The notes under the pieces: model-generated
The model's input: the letters and a program-made list of their open reading frames with translations, nothing else
What the model was told of the DNA's origin: nothing
Database searches by the model: none
Program-made: the position numbers and the translations under genes
Assembly (NCBI GenBank): GCA_964591605.1
Contig: CAZQEN010000091.1
Location: 1-21,867, forward strand
DNA length: 21,867 nucleotides
Source of the DNA: CAYLLT01 sp964591605
Lineage (GTDB): Bacteria > Planctomycetota > Phycisphaerae > UBA1845 > PWPN01
Direction of reading: 5' to 3'
Shown: positions 1 to 8,541 of the stretch, piece by piece
Layout of the letters: the number at the start of each line of letters is the position of its first letter
Numbering within the stretch: position 1 is the stretch's first letter

Positions 1-44
1 GGCAGAGAGCTCACTGAGTGTGGCTGCATCGGACATCCCTGGCA

Positions 45-126
45 TACCACGAAGGCACGAAGACACGAAGAAGAAACAGAAACAGAATCATCTCGTCGGT
101 CTTCGTGTCTTCGTGCCTTCGTGGTA
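45..126. repeat. Perfect inverted repeat, 27-bp arms, 28-nt loop
   Basis: Positions 45-71 and 100-126 are exact reverse complements. Each arm is itself a short tandem of about three 8-nt units of the form CACGAAGN, so the transcript could form a very stable hairpin. The loop is A-rich. No T-tract follows either arm, so it is not a standard intrinsic terminator. I recall similar CACGAAG- and CACAGAG-type hairpins as dispersed intergenic repeats in Planctomycetota and Verrucomicrobiota; that is memory, not a search. Nothing else could be supported in positions 1-260. Confidence 0.85.
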
Positions 127-260
127 CAGACCGGTCCCTGACCGGCCTTGTCATGTTGTAGCCGGGCTCCGCGACGGCGCCTCCCCATCAGTGTAACGTC
201 TCCGCCTGTCCGGCCAGTGCCCGCTTTGCATTTTTCGGTGGGGGTTCTTACGTTGGCTTG

Positions 261-914
261 ATGCACGTGGTCAGCGTCAACGTGGGCCGGCCGATGCTGG
301 TGGTCAGGGATGGGCGGACGTACAGCACGGCGATCAACCGGCGGCCGTCGGCCGGACCGGTGGAGCTGGGGCCGGAGGGTTTCGCGGGCGACCGCGTCTC
401 GGATCTCAAGCACCACGGCGGGCCCGATAAAGCGGCGTGCGTTTATCCCTTCGATCATTATGACTACTGGACCGGGCGGCTCGGGCGCGAGCTGGCCGTG
501 CCGTCGTTCGGTGAGAACCTCACGACGCAGGGGCTGCTCGAGACCGAGGTTTGCATTGGCGATACCTTCCGTATCGGCGCCGCGACCGTTCAGGTCACAC
601 AGCCGCGCCAGCCCTGTTTCAAGCTCGCCGGCAAGCACGCCGAGCCGCGGCTGATCCGCTGGATCAACGAGATCGGCTACTGCGGTTTCTACGTCCGCAC
701 GCTCGCGCCGGGCGCGATCGGCCCGGGCGATGCGATCGAGCTGCTGGCCCGCCCCGCCCCGGACATGCCGGTCGCGCGGGCGCTGCGCATCATGCTCGAC
801 AAGGCGGCTCCGCGCGAAGAGGTCGAGGCGCTGCTGGCCGTCGAGGCGCTCTCTCAGGCGTGGCGCACAGACCTGCAGACGCGGACCGGCGGCCGGGATG
901 TGGAGATTGAATAA
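261..914 (+). CDS. yiiM: MOSC domain protein, YiiM type
   Basis: The 217-residue product has the layout and length of E. coli YiiM (224 aa), a cytoplasmic molybdenum-cofactor-binding protein that reduces N-hydroxylated base analogues such as 6-N-hydroxylaminopurine. Visible family marks are GDR then HHGGPDKA (residues 51-58), FGEN (83-86), and QPRQPC with the conserved cysteine C119 expected to bind the cofactor. A GFYVR segment and a PGDAIEL strand follow, as in YiiM. The ATG at 261 is preferred over an in-frame TTG at 258; neither has a strong Shine-Dalgarno. The gene stands alone and converges with mutL across 42 bp. The redox partner is not nearby. Family call is firm; the substrate is inferred from the family. 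Confidence 0.9.
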   Translation: MHVVSVNVGRPMLVVRDGRTYSTAINRRPSAGPVELGPEGFAGDRVSDLKHHGGPDKAACVYPFDHYDYWTGRLGRELAVPSFGENLTTQGLLETEVCIGDTFRIGAATVQVTQPRQPCFKLAGKHAEPRLIRWINEIGYCGFYVRTLAPGAIGPGDAIELLARPAPDMPVARALRIMLDKAAPREEVEALLAVEALSQAWRTDLQTRTGGRDVEIE

Positions 915-956
915 GGAACGCAGGAAAGCGGGAATCGTGTGCGCCATGGTCAGCTT

Positions 957-3020
957 CTACGCCCGCTTGAACTGGCGCTCCAGGTCGCGGAGCGTGAGGC
1001 GCAGGGAGGTGGGGCGGCCGTGGGGGCAGTTGCTGGAGCGCTCGACGCGGTGGCGCTCGCGCATGAGGGCCTGGATCTCGGCGTCGGTGAGCTCGTCGCC
1101 GGCCTTGACCGCGGCCTTGCAGGCCATCATCGAGAGGATGTCGTTCATGAGCAGCTCGGCCGAGGCGGGGGCGCTGCGCATGGCGAGGCGGTCGATCAGA
1201 TCCTTCAGGAAGTCGCGCACGCGGTCCGCGGCCAGCAGGCTGGGGGCGGCGTGTACGGCGATGGTGCGCGGGTCGTACGGCGTGAGCTCGAAACCCAGCC
1301 GCGCGAGCGTCTGCTCGTGCGTCTCGATCAGCCCCACGTGGTCGGGCGAGACCTCGATGAGGTCGGGGATGAGCAGGCGCTGGGATTCGAGCGAGCCGGC
1401 CGCGATGCGCTCGCTGAGCTGCTCGTAGATGATCCGCTCGTGGAGCGCGTGCTGATCGATGATGATCAGCCCGTCGGCCGTTTCGGCCACCAGGTAGGTG
1501 CGGTGGACCTGCAGGACGTGGTCGGGGAGTGAAAACGCGGCCTGGCGGGCGATGAGGGCGTCCTCCGCCACGATCGGCGTCGCGAGGCGGGCGCTCTCCG
1601 GCCGCGGCTCGGGTCTTGGAGTGGTTGGTTCTGAGTTCTGAGTTCTGGGTTCTGAGTCGAAGGCCGTCGGATCCGCTGCCGCGCCACCGGGATGCAGCGT
1701 GGCCGCGTCGGAGACAGGCGGGCCGTAGGCGGGGGGAGCGGAGGAGCCGACGATGGGCCGGGCGCGCTTGAAGTAGTCGGCAATCGAAGCGCGGATTTCC
1801 CGCCGGCGCTGCTCGGCGGCACTTTCATCGGCGGACTCGCGCGCGAATGCCGCTCCAGGCACCCCTGATCCCGCCTGGGCAGGCGGGGGCTCAGGGCGAT
1901 CCGTGTTCTCGAAGTCCACCTGCGGCAGCATGGCAGCGCGGTTGAAGCTCTCATCCGTCTGCAGGGCCGGCGTCAGGTCGGCGCTGAGGAACCGGTCGCG
2001 CAGGGCGGACAACACCTGCGAATACAGCACGTTCGAGTCCTGCCAGCGGACCTCGATCTTGGTCGGATGAACATTGACGTCAATCGCGGCCGGGTCGATT
2101 TCGAAAGAGAGAAAGAGCACCGGGTGGCGGTGCGGCTCCATCAGCCCGCGGTAGGCCTCGCGGACGGCCGCGGCGATGAACCGGTCGCGGATGAACCGCC
2201 CGTTGAGGAACAGGTACTGGTACTTGGCCGACGAACGGCTGTCGACCGGCGAGGACACGTATCCGCTGATCTTGAGGCCGCGCTCGTTCCGGTGAATCTC
2301 AAGCAGGGCGTCGGCAAGCTCCTGGCCGTAGAAGTCGGCGATGCGCTGGCGCATCCCGTCCTGTCCGGCCCGCCTTCCCGACGGGATCTCACCCGCCACC
2401 GGGCTGGCCGTTCCCGTCGCCCGCAGGTGATGCACGACCCGGTTGTTGTGCAGGAGCCGGAACTCGACGCCGGGCTGCACGAGGGCGATCCGGGCGACCT
2501 GCTCGGTGATGTGCCCGATCTCGGTCGGCGCCGAGCGCAGGAACTTCTGGCGGGCCGGCACGTTGAAGAACAGGTCGCGCACCTCGACGGTTGTGCCCGG
2601 CGGGCCGCTGGCCGCGATGAGCGGCGCGATGTGTTCGCCGGTGACGCGGATTTCATGCGCGGCGTCGGAGTCCGGCCGTCGCGACACGACGCGCAGGTAC
2701 GACACGGCCCCGATGCTCGGCAGGGCCTCGCCGCGGAAGCCCATCGTGCGGATGCGGAACAGGTCATCCTCGTGGCGGAGCTTGCTGGTGGCGTGCGGCT
2801 GGATGCACAGGGCCAGGTCGTCGCGGTCCATGCCCGCCCCGTCATCGGTGACGCGGATGAGCCGCCGCCCGCCGTCCTCGATGGCGATTTCGACGCGCGT
2901 CGCGCCGGCATCGAGGCTGTTCTCCACGAGCTCCTTGACCACGCTGGCCGGACGCTCGATCACCTCGCCGGCGGCGATCTTGTTCACAAGGAGATCGGAC
3001 AGCACCTGGATTTGAGGCAT
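957..3020 (-). CDS. mutL: DNA mismatch repair protein MutL, endonuclease type
   Basis: MutL couples MutS mismatch recognition to strand incision. The 687-residue protein has an N-terminal GHKL ATPase: NKIAAGEVIERP (13-24), ENSLDAGA (33-40), DDGAGM (59-64), ATSKL (77-81), GFRGEAL (94-100) and the VNVHPTKIEVRW strand. A low-complexity linker spans about 350-495. The C-terminal domain carries the metal-dependent nicking motif DQHA-x2-E-x4-E (D522, H524, E528, E533), an ACKAAVKAGD block (633-642), CPHGRP (665-670) and a terminal FKR. It should therefore nick DNA itself, as in bacteria lacking MutH. No mutS lies in the window. The ATG at 3020 opens directly into the conserved N-terminus. The linker holds a heptamer tandem repeat, listed separately. 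Confidence 0.97.
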   Translation of the reverse strand: MPQIQVLSDLLVNKIAAGEVIERPASVVKELVENSLDAGATRVEIAIEDGGRRLIRVTDDGAGMDRDDLALCIQPHATSKLRHEDDLFRIRTMGFRGEALPSIGAVSYLRVVSRRPDSDAAHEIRVTGEHIAPLIAASGPPGTTVEVRDLFFNVPARQKFLRSAPTEIGHITEQVARIALVQPGVEFRLLHNNRVVHHLRATGTASPVAGEIPSGRRAGQDGMRQRIADFYGQELADALLEIHRNERGLKISGYVSSPVDSRSSAKYQYLFLNGRFIRDRFIAAAVREAYRGLMEPHRHPVLFLSFEIDPAAIDVNVHPTKIEVRWQDSNVLYSQVLSALRDRFLSADLTPALQTDESFNRAAMLPQVDFENTDRPEPPPAQAGSGVPGAAFARESADESAAEQRRREIRASIADYFKRARPIVGSSAPPAYGPPVSDAATLHPGGAAADPTAFDSEPRTQNSEPTTPRPEPRPESARLATPIVAEDALIARQAAFSLPDHVLQVHRTYLVAETADGLIIIDQHALHERIIYEQLSERIAAGSLESQRLLIPDLIEVSPDHVGLIETHEQTLARLGFELTPYDPRTIAVHAAPSLLAADRVRDFLKDLIDRLAMRSAPASAELLMNDILSMMACKAAVKAGDELTDAEIQALMRERHRVERSSNCPHGRPTSLRLTLRDLERQFKRA
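1629..1656. repeat. Four tandem heptamers inside the mutL linker
   Basis: The plus strand reads TTCTGAG, TTCTGAG, TTCTGGG, TTCTGAG, encoding about residues 455-464 (DSEPRTQNSE) of MutL on the minus strand. The unit length of 7 is not a multiple of 3, so gain or loss of one unit would shift the frame upstream of the endonuclease domain. One unit differs by a single base. Confidence 0.9.
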
Positions 3021-3179
3021 GGCGCATCCATACGCAAGGCGGACATCTTCACCAAAGCCGCCAGTATACGCCCTTGGCCTGATCGCATACAGCAGAGCCG
3101 AGGACGTTTCGCGGAGAGAATGTGAGTTTCCACGAGGGGAGGGGTCAGAAGCGTGAGCGGACGGGCCGTCTTGAGCAAA

Positions 3180-3836
3180 CTACAGTTGCACGCCCACCGA
3201 CTTGAGGCACTCGATCGGATTCGGCAGCGGGTTGGACCACAACCAGTCGAGGGCGATCGTCAGCCCCGGCAGAATTCGGCTCTCGAATCGTCCGGCCGTG
3301 AAGGTGCTCGACTCATACCCGCCGGCCGTCAGCGCGTCGACGTCCACTCGTCGCAGCTCCGGATCGATCAGCCAGATCTCCGGCACGCGGCCATCGTGAT
3401 AGGCCGTGCGCTTCGCCGTAACATCGTAGTCCCGCGTGCTCGCGGAGAGGACCTCGACGGCGAGATCCACCGGGCCCATCACGCGCCGATGGCGGATGCG
3501 CCCGGCATGGTCGGCGGCCAGGAAGTTGACGTCAGCGCAGAACCGCCGGCGCCCGAGCTGCATGACCGTGTTGGAGCCGTAGACGCGGCCGAGACCGCGG
3601 CACGAGACGAAGTTGTTCAGCAGCGTACCCAGGAACATGACATGGTCTTCGTGTTCGACAGATGCGGGTGAATGCACGATCAGCACTCCATCCAGGTACT
3701 CGCAGCGCAGATCTTCCTCGGCCAGCTCCTCGAAGTCATCCTCGGTGGCCTCGTACTTGCGGAGCAGATAGGGCGGAGGGATCCGCTGCAGGTCGCTCCG
3801 CAACTCCCGGATGTCAAGGATATCCAGTGATGGCAT
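3180..3836 (-). CDS. Uma2 family (DUF820) PD-(D/E)XK nuclease-fold protein
   Basis: The 218-residue product matches the Uma2/DUF820 family, abundant in cyanobacteria and planctomycetes and structurally related to restriction endonucleases; the cellular role of most members is unknown. Visible marks are EYLDG near residue 46, ADVNFL with D102, VEVLSAST with E128, then K142 in TAKRTAY, and an IWLIDPE strand. The spacing D102, E128, K142 fits the PD-(D/E)XK core, so catalytic residues look intact. The ATG at 3836 lies just downstream of GGGTGAG and starts the family-typical helical leader. It is upstream of mutL on the same strand, 159 bp away, so co-transcription is possible but not shown. No toxin-antitoxin or transposon partner is seen. 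Confidence 0.88.
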   Translation of the reverse strand: MPSLDILDIRELRSDLQRIPPPYLLRKYEATEDDFEELAEEDLRCEYLDGVLIVHSPASVEHEDHVMFLGTLLNNFVSCRGLGRVYGSNTVMQLGRRRFCADVNFLAADHAGRIRHRRVMGPVDLAVEVLSASTRDYDVTAKRTAYHDGRVPEIWLIDPELRRVDVDALTAGGYESSTFTAGRFESRILPGLTIALDWLWSNPLPNPIECLKSVGVQL

Positions 3837-3923
3837 CGCTCACCCGCCCCCATTGTATCCCGGCGGCGCTGCGTGAACAAAAGAGGGGAAAGCCGCTGGT
3901 CCGCAGGGCAGATCCTGCGGAAT

Positions 3924-4165
3924 GGGGGTGTGACACTTCGGGCGGGGCCTTGATCAGAACCCGGAGCGTGAGCGACCCTTGACACGCCAGGCGGCCTGGC
4001 CGCTCTTGAACGCGAATGCGTTCCTGGCGTGTCAAGGGCGACGGGCCTGCCTCTCGATGAGAAAAGCCCCCCGACGACCGGCAGGGTTCACCCCGATCGC
4101 GCACAAGGCCCCTCACTGACGTTCGGGGTTCTGATCAAGGGCTCCGCCCCAAGCGTCACGCCCCC
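3924..4165. mobile_element. MITE-like element with about 53-bp terminal inverted repeats
   Basis: The left end (3924-3975) and the reverse complement of the right end (about 4113-4165) agree at about 44 of 53 positions with one gap. Their shared core is TTGATCAGAACCC. Inside lies a perfect 16-bp inverted repeat, 3976-3991 against 4023-4038, whose 31-nt loop contains two further small hairpins (3992-4002 and 4009-4022). The element has no coding capacity and no recognisable transposase. It fills most of the 435-bp gap between the Uma2 gene and typA. No clear target-site duplication was seen, so transposition is an inference. Confidence 0.6.
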
Positions 4166-4199
4166 CACATGCACCATGCACCCCGGGGCGGTCGCCCCA

Positions 4200-4228
4200 T
4201 GGACAGCGGGCGCACGAATGGCTACACT
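4200..4228 (+). promoter_or_regulatory. Probable sigma-70 promoter for typA
   Basis: TGGACA at 4200-4205 (5 of 6 to TTGACA), a 17-nt spacer, and TACACT at 4223-4228 (4 of 6 to TATAAT). The predicted start near 4235 would give a leader of about 37 nt containing GAAGGA just before the GTG start of typA. Confidence 0.55.
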
Positions 4229-4271
4229 ATTACGCCCCCGCCATCAGGCGAGTTAATCGTGAAGGACGCCC

Positions 4272-6089
4272 GTGCAGCTCAAAGAAATCCGTAACGTCGC
4301 CATCATCGCCCACGTCGATCACGGCAAGACCACGCTGGTCGACCAGCTCCTGCGCCAGAGCGGCCAGTTCCGCGAGGGCCAGCTCAAGGGCGAGTGCATT
4401 CTCGACTCGAACGACCTGGAGCGCGAGCGCGGCATCACCATCCTCGCCAAGAACGTCGCCATCACCTACCGCGGCACCAAGATCAACATCATCGATACGC
4501 CCGGCCACGCCGACTTCGGCGGCGAAGTCGAGCGCGTGCTCAAGATGGCCGACGGCTGCCTGCTGCTGGTCGACGCCTTCGAGGGGCCCATGCCCCAGAC
4601 GCGGTTCGTCCTGCGCAAGGCCTTCGAGTTCGGTCTGCGCCCGCTCGTGGTCATCAACAAGATCGACCGCCCCGACGCCCGCCCGAACGAAGTGCTCGAC
4701 GAGATCCTCGACCTGTTCATCGAGCTGGGGGCCGATGATTCGGCGCTCGAGTTCCCCACGATCTACACGTCGGCCACCCAGGGCTATGCCAGCCTGAATC
4801 CCAACGATCGGCCCCCGAACATCCAGGTGCTCTTCGACGCGATTCTCTCGCACGTGCCCCCCCCGGAAGTCGACGCGAACGCACCGCTGCAGATGCTCAT
4901 CACGACGCTTGATTACAGCGACTATGTCGGGCGCATCGGGATCGGACGCGTCTTCGCCGGGACGCTCCGCGCCGGCCAGCGGGTGACCGTCATCCGGCGC
5001 GACGGCACGCACGCCTCCGAGCAGATCGCCGAACTGCACGCGTTCGACGGCCTGGGCCGCCGCAAGGTCGACGAGGTGCCCGCGGGCGACATCTGCGCGG
5101 TGATCGGCCTGGAGTCGGCCGATATCGGCAACACCATCGCCGACCCCGAGAACCCGCTGCCCCTGCCGATCATCAGCATCGACGAGCCCACGCTGCACAT
5201 GACCTTCCGCGTCAACGACTCGCCGTTCGCCGGCCGGTCGGGCAAGTTTCTGACCAGCCGGCACATCCGCGACCGCCTCGAAAAGGAGCTGCAGAAGAAC
5301 GTGGCCCTGCGCGTCGAGCCGGGATATACGCCTGAGGAGTTTCACGTCTCGGGCCGCGGCCTGCTGCACCTGTCGGTGCTGATCGAGAACATGCGCCGGG
5401 AGGGCTACGAGCTGGCGGTGGGCAAGCCGAAGGTGATTTTCCGGCAGTTGGACGGCCACAAGACCGAGCCGATCGAGTTCTGCGTGATCGATGCCCCCGC
5501 CCAGCACGTCGGGCCGGTGATGGAGCTGCTCGGTTCGCGGCGGGGAATCTGCACGAAGATGGACACGCGCGGCGAATACTCGCACATGGAGTTCACGATT
5601 CCCGCCCGCGGGCTGATCGGCCTGCGTAATCGATTGATGACCGCCACCAACGGGACGGCCATCATTCACCACAACTTCTACGAATATGAGCACCTGCGCG
5701 GGTCGATCCCCGGCCGGGCCAACGGCGTGATGATCGCCAGCGACGCCGGCGCCGTCACCGCCTACGCCCTCGACAGCCTGGCCGACCGCGGCACGTTCTT
5801 CGTCAAGCCGACCGACGCCGTCTACGTCGGACAGATCGTCGGCGAGCACTGCCGCGAGAACGACATCGAGGTCAACGTCGCCCGCGAGAAGAAGCTCACG
5901 AACATGCGGGCCGCCAGCGCCGACAAGACGGTCGTCCTGAAGCCCCCGCGCATCCTCACGCTCGAGCTGGCCCTCGAGTTCATCGAAGACGACGAGCTCG
6001 TCGAAGTCACGCCCGACGCCATCCGCCTCCGCAAGCGCCTGCTCACCGAGTCCGAACGCCGCCGCGCCGATCGGGCGGCAAGGGTGTAG
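4272..6089 (+). CDS. typA: Translational GTPase TypA/BipA
   Basis: The 605-residue protein (family usual about 605-610) is a ribosome-binding elongation-factor-like GTPase involved in 50S assembly and stress or cold growth. G motifs are in place: AHVDHGKT (13-20), RGITI switch I, DTPGHADFGGEVER (from 75), NKIDRPDARP (129-138), and the SATQ G5 loop. Beta-barrel, EF-G-like domains III and V, and the BipA-specific C-terminal part with GSRRG and RGLIGLRNR follow. The GTG start at 4272 is chosen because GAAGGA sits 7 nt upstream and the product then begins MQLKEIRNVAIIAHVDHG, as in homologues; the GTG at 4259 is out of frame. It is transcribed alone and converges with the DUF4838 gene. Confidence 0.97.
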   Translation: MQLKEIRNVAIIAHVDHGKTTLVDQLLRQSGQFREGQLKGECILDSNDLERERGITILAKNVAITYRGTKINIIDTPGHADFGGEVERVLKMADGCLLLVDAFEGPMPQTRFVLRKAFEFGLRPLVVINKIDRPDARPNEVLDEILDLFIELGADDSALEFPTIYTSATQGYASLNPNDRPPNIQVLFDAILSHVPPPEVDANAPLQMLITTLDYSDYVGRIGIGRVFAGTLRAGQRVTVIRRDGTHASEQIAELHAFDGLGRRKVDEVPAGDICAVIGLESADIGNTIADPENPLPLPIISIDEPTLHMTFRVNDSPFAGRSGKFLTSRHIRDRLEKELQKNVALRVEPGYTPEEFHVSGRGLLHLSVLIENMRREGYELAVGKPKVIFRQLDGHKTEPIEFCVIDAPAQHVGPVMELLGSRRGICTKMDTRGEYSHMEFTIPARGLIGLRNRLMTATNGTAIIHHNFYEYEHLRGSIPGRANGVMIASDAGAVTAYALDSLADRGTFFVKPTDAVYVGQIVGEHCRENDIEVNVAREKKLTNMRAASADKTVVLKPPRILTLELALEFIEDDELVEVTPDAIRLRKRLLTESERRRADRAARV

Positions 6090-6143
6090 CGCCGGGCCTC
6101 TGTGGCCGGCGGCATCGGCTGGTCGACACCGTCGCGAGACAGG

Positions 6144-6224
6144 TAGGGTCCGCTCCGCGGACGCAACGGCCGGTGTGGCGCCGATGCTCCCGAACAGACG
6201 TTCCGTCCGCACAGCGGACCCCAC
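6144..6224. repeat. Pair of inverted short palindromes between typA and the DUF4838 gene
   Basis: The segment TAGGG followed by GTCCGC-TCC-GCGGAC (6148-6162) and GTCCGC-ACA-GCGGAC followed by CCCAC (6205-6224) are two 6-bp-stem, 3-nt-loop palindromes in opposite orientation. The TAGGGT lead-in and 3-nt loop copy the design of the repeats inserted in leuS at 10934-11026. They lie between convergent genes and could end transcription, but there is no T-tract. Confidence 0.7.
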
Positions 6225-6272
6225 GGGGCTGCGTCTCTGCGGTTAGATCTCCGAACGTCGTCGGACGCGGTT

Positions 6273-8504
6273 TCAATTGGCCGGAGCTCTGTACTTCTTC
6301 TTGTAGAACTCATAGGCGGGGGCGGCCTGGGAGGCTTCGAGGCCGTCCTTGGCGTTGGCGTGGCGATAGGCGACCTGGACGAGGTCGACCACCTGGCGGA
6401 GGCGCTCGGCCTCGCGCTCGACCGACGCGAACTCGTGGCGGGCGAGGGCCTCGTCGCCGCGCTGATCGAGGATCTGGATGCGGGCCAGGTGGTACAGGAA
6501 CCGCACCATGGCCTCGCCGTACGCGAAGCGGCGTTCATCGTCGATGAGCCTGGCCCGCTCCGCCGCATCCGTGCACTCCAGCAGTGCATCATCGATGGCC
6601 CGGCGGGCCTGGTTCATGGCGGCGACGATCTCGACCATGTCGGGCGCGTCATTGAGCACCGGGCGGTACGGCTCGTAATGCAGGTGATCCAGCACGAACA
6701 GGCTCTTGTCGCGGTTGTCCAGCTTGCCGGGCAGACAGTGGTATTTCTCGCCCCCCAGCCACACGTGGTGCTTGAACGCCTTGCAGTTGGCCATTGCGTA
6801 TTCGAGCTCTTCATAAAACTCGCGCGTCCGGGCGGTGGTGGTCGGGTAGTAGCGGCTGAAATAGTCGTCGAGCAGGGCCGGGACGTCGGTTTCGGGGTCC
6901 CACAGCAACCGGCCGAGCAGGTACTGGCTGAGCGTCCACGTGCCCCACAGCGACGTGGGCGTGTGCATGTACTGCAGGTGCCGCGCGCCGCTGCGGTGAT
7001 ACCACGGGATGTCGGCGGTCAGGATGTGCGTGTACAGCACCGGCAGCGACTTGAGCGAGCTCACGTTGTAGTACTCACCGATGCACATCGAGCCCTTGTA
7101 GAAGGCATCGCGCCCGCTCGTCCAGCCCTCGTAGCAGCGAAGCGTGTGGAGATTGATCTCGGTGCAGGTCGGGTCGGCCAGCGGATGGGCATAGCAGCGC
7201 GAGATCGGAAAGAACGTCACCGAGCAGTTCTCGTCATCGAAATCCGCGGGCAGGGGCTTTGTCGGCGGCGGGAGCGTCTCCAGGTACGCCAGGCTCGCCA
7301 CGTGCACGTTGCGATGCAGCCGGCCCTCGCGCCGGGCCTGCTGAATCGTGTGGCTGACGGCGTTCTGGAAGCAGAGCATCCGGTCGGTGAAGCTTCCCTG
7401 CTTCTGGCAGGCGTCACACTCGCACCACGGTCCGTGGTCGAGCATCATCAGATCCAGCGAGTCCACGTCCCGGTATTCGCCGTCGATCAGGCTCTGCACG
7501 AGATTCCGGGCGAGCTCGCGGGTGGCGAACTCGTTCGACGTGCAGAAGTTGTGGCTCAGTCGCCTGGCCTGGTGGGCGTCGCGCTTGCCTCCGTGCAGGG
7601 CGTACCACTCCGGATGCACTTCCGCGTAACTGAGCTTGCCGTCCTTGTTTGCGTCGCCCAGATACTGGGGGCTGGCCGGATAGGGGTCGGCCGGCTTTCT
7701 CTCGTCGCCCTCGAACGGCTTCACGTCGTAGGGGTAGTCGCTCTGCGGTCCCAGGAATGTCTCCTGGATGGTGTGGCCGCCCTCGCTGAGCCGGACGCCG
7801 AGTTTCTTGAGAAGCGGGGTGCGTTTTTCGCCGGCGATCCACAGGTTCATGCGGTTCCGGGCCATCCACAGGAAGAACTCCTCGGTCCCGCGCGGCGTGC
7901 AGGCGAAGAAGCCGCGCGTCAGGAACGCCGGCGCTTCGAAGATTGTCAGGTCATCAGTCAGCGTTGCCGGTTCCGCCGGGAGAACAGTGCCCGGCTCGCC
8001 GAGGCCGAAGAATCGCACGCCCATCCGCTCGAGCGCCGCGTACGTGCCGTACAGAGTCCCGATGCGGCCCTTGCCCTCGATGAGCACGATCCGCCGGCCG
8101 TCGCGCCTCGAGGCGTGGATGCGGAATGCTTCGGGACTGGTCGCTTTCTCGAGGTCCTCGGAGGGTGGTGTGATCGACGCGATCAGCGGATTTGAGGCAC
8201 GGCTGCCGAGGATGAACACATCGCCCTGATCCGGCAGCTTCCCGGATCGGGCGAGCCGGATGCTTCCGGGGTCCTGCTTCAGGCACGGCGCCAGAAACCG
8301 CCGCAGCTCCGTCGCGGCGAAGCATTCGGTGCACGCGTTGTCATCGGCGGGGTCGGCGTCGCGAAAGTTCACGCGCTCCTCGCCCGCCGCCGCCTCCTCA
8401 ATCGACGCGAACGGACCGGGATTGCAGATGATGGTCCATTCGCCCGCGGCAGCGCCGGCCTGCAGGAGCACGGTGATGAGAACGGTCGGTATCCATCGGA
8501 TCAT
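6273..8504 (-). CDS. Secreted DUF4838 domain protein (glycoside-hydrolase-like)
   Basis: The 743-residue protein starts with a Sec-type signal peptide (hydrophobic stretch 5-20, likely cleavage after AAA at 18-20). An alpha/beta domain (about 90-185) with RIGTLYGTYAALERMGVRFF resembles the N-terminal domain found before glycoside hydrolase barrels. The DUF4838 region follows: HPEWYALHGG (297-306), FCTSNEFA, LDHGPWCECDAC (355-366), then aromatic-rich barrel-like segments. This family is common in planctomycetes and Bacteroidetes and is presumed to act on polysaccharides outside the cytoplasm; no member's reaction is certain to me. The ATG at 8504 is preferred because it begins the signal peptide, with AGGA 8-11 nt upstream; an in-frame start 93 codons earlier would bury it. 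An EF-hand-type loop, D284 to E295, is inserted before HPEWYAL. Confidence 0.88.
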   Translation of the reverse strand: MIRWIPTVLITVLLQAGAAAGEWTIICNPGPFASIEEAAAGEERVNFRDADPADDNACTECFAATELRRFLAPCLKQDPGSIRLARSGKLPDQGDVFILGSRASNPLIASITPPSEDLEKATSPEAFRIHASRRDGRRIVLIEGKGRIGTLYGTYAALERMGVRFFGLGEPGTVLPAEPATLTDDLTIFEAPAFLTRGFFACTPRGTEEFFLWMARNRMNLWIAGEKRTPLLKKLGVRLSEGGHTIQETFLGPQSDYPYDVKPFEGDERKPADPYPASPQYLGDANKDGKLSYAEVHPEWYALHGGKRDAHQARRLSHNFCTSNEFATRELARNLVQSLIDGEYRDVDSLDLMMLDHGPWCECDACQKQGSFTDRMLCFQNAVSHTIQQARREGRLHRNVHVASLAYLETLPPPTKPLPADFDDENCSVTFFPISRCYAHPLADPTCTEINLHTLRCYEGWTSGRDAFYKGSMCIGEYYNVSSLKSLPVLYTHILTADIPWYHRSGARHLQYMHTPTSLWGTWTLSQYLLGRLLWDPETDVPALLDDYFSRYYPTTTARTREFYEELEYAMANCKAFKHHVWLGGEKYHCLPGKLDNRDKSLFVLDHLHYEPYRPVLNDAPDMVEIVAAMNQARRAIDDALLECTDAAERARLIDDERRFAYGEAMVRFLYHLARIQILDQRGDEALARHEFASVEREAERLRQVVDLVQVAYRHANAKDGLEASQAAPAYEFYKKKYRAPAN

Positions 8505-8541
8505 GAGTGTGAATCCTGTCGAATCGCGAGAACGTGAAAGG

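Noticed and set aside
1..45. Possible start of a minus-strand gene (ATG at 36 or 45, reading MSDAATLSELSA to the edge)
   Set aside because: Only 12 to 15 codons are visible, no Shine-Dalgarno is seen, and the upstream DNA is the hairpin repeat; it cannot be supported here.
4230..6224. 664-codon minus-strand frame opposite typA
   Set aside because: It is the antisense shadow of the high-GC typA gene; the protein is Asp/Val/Arg-rich without any recognisable domain.
6360..8195. 611-codon plus-strand frame opposite the DUF4838 gene
   Set aside because: Antisense shadow produced by GC-rich codon usage; no domain, and the opposite strand has a convincing secreted protein.
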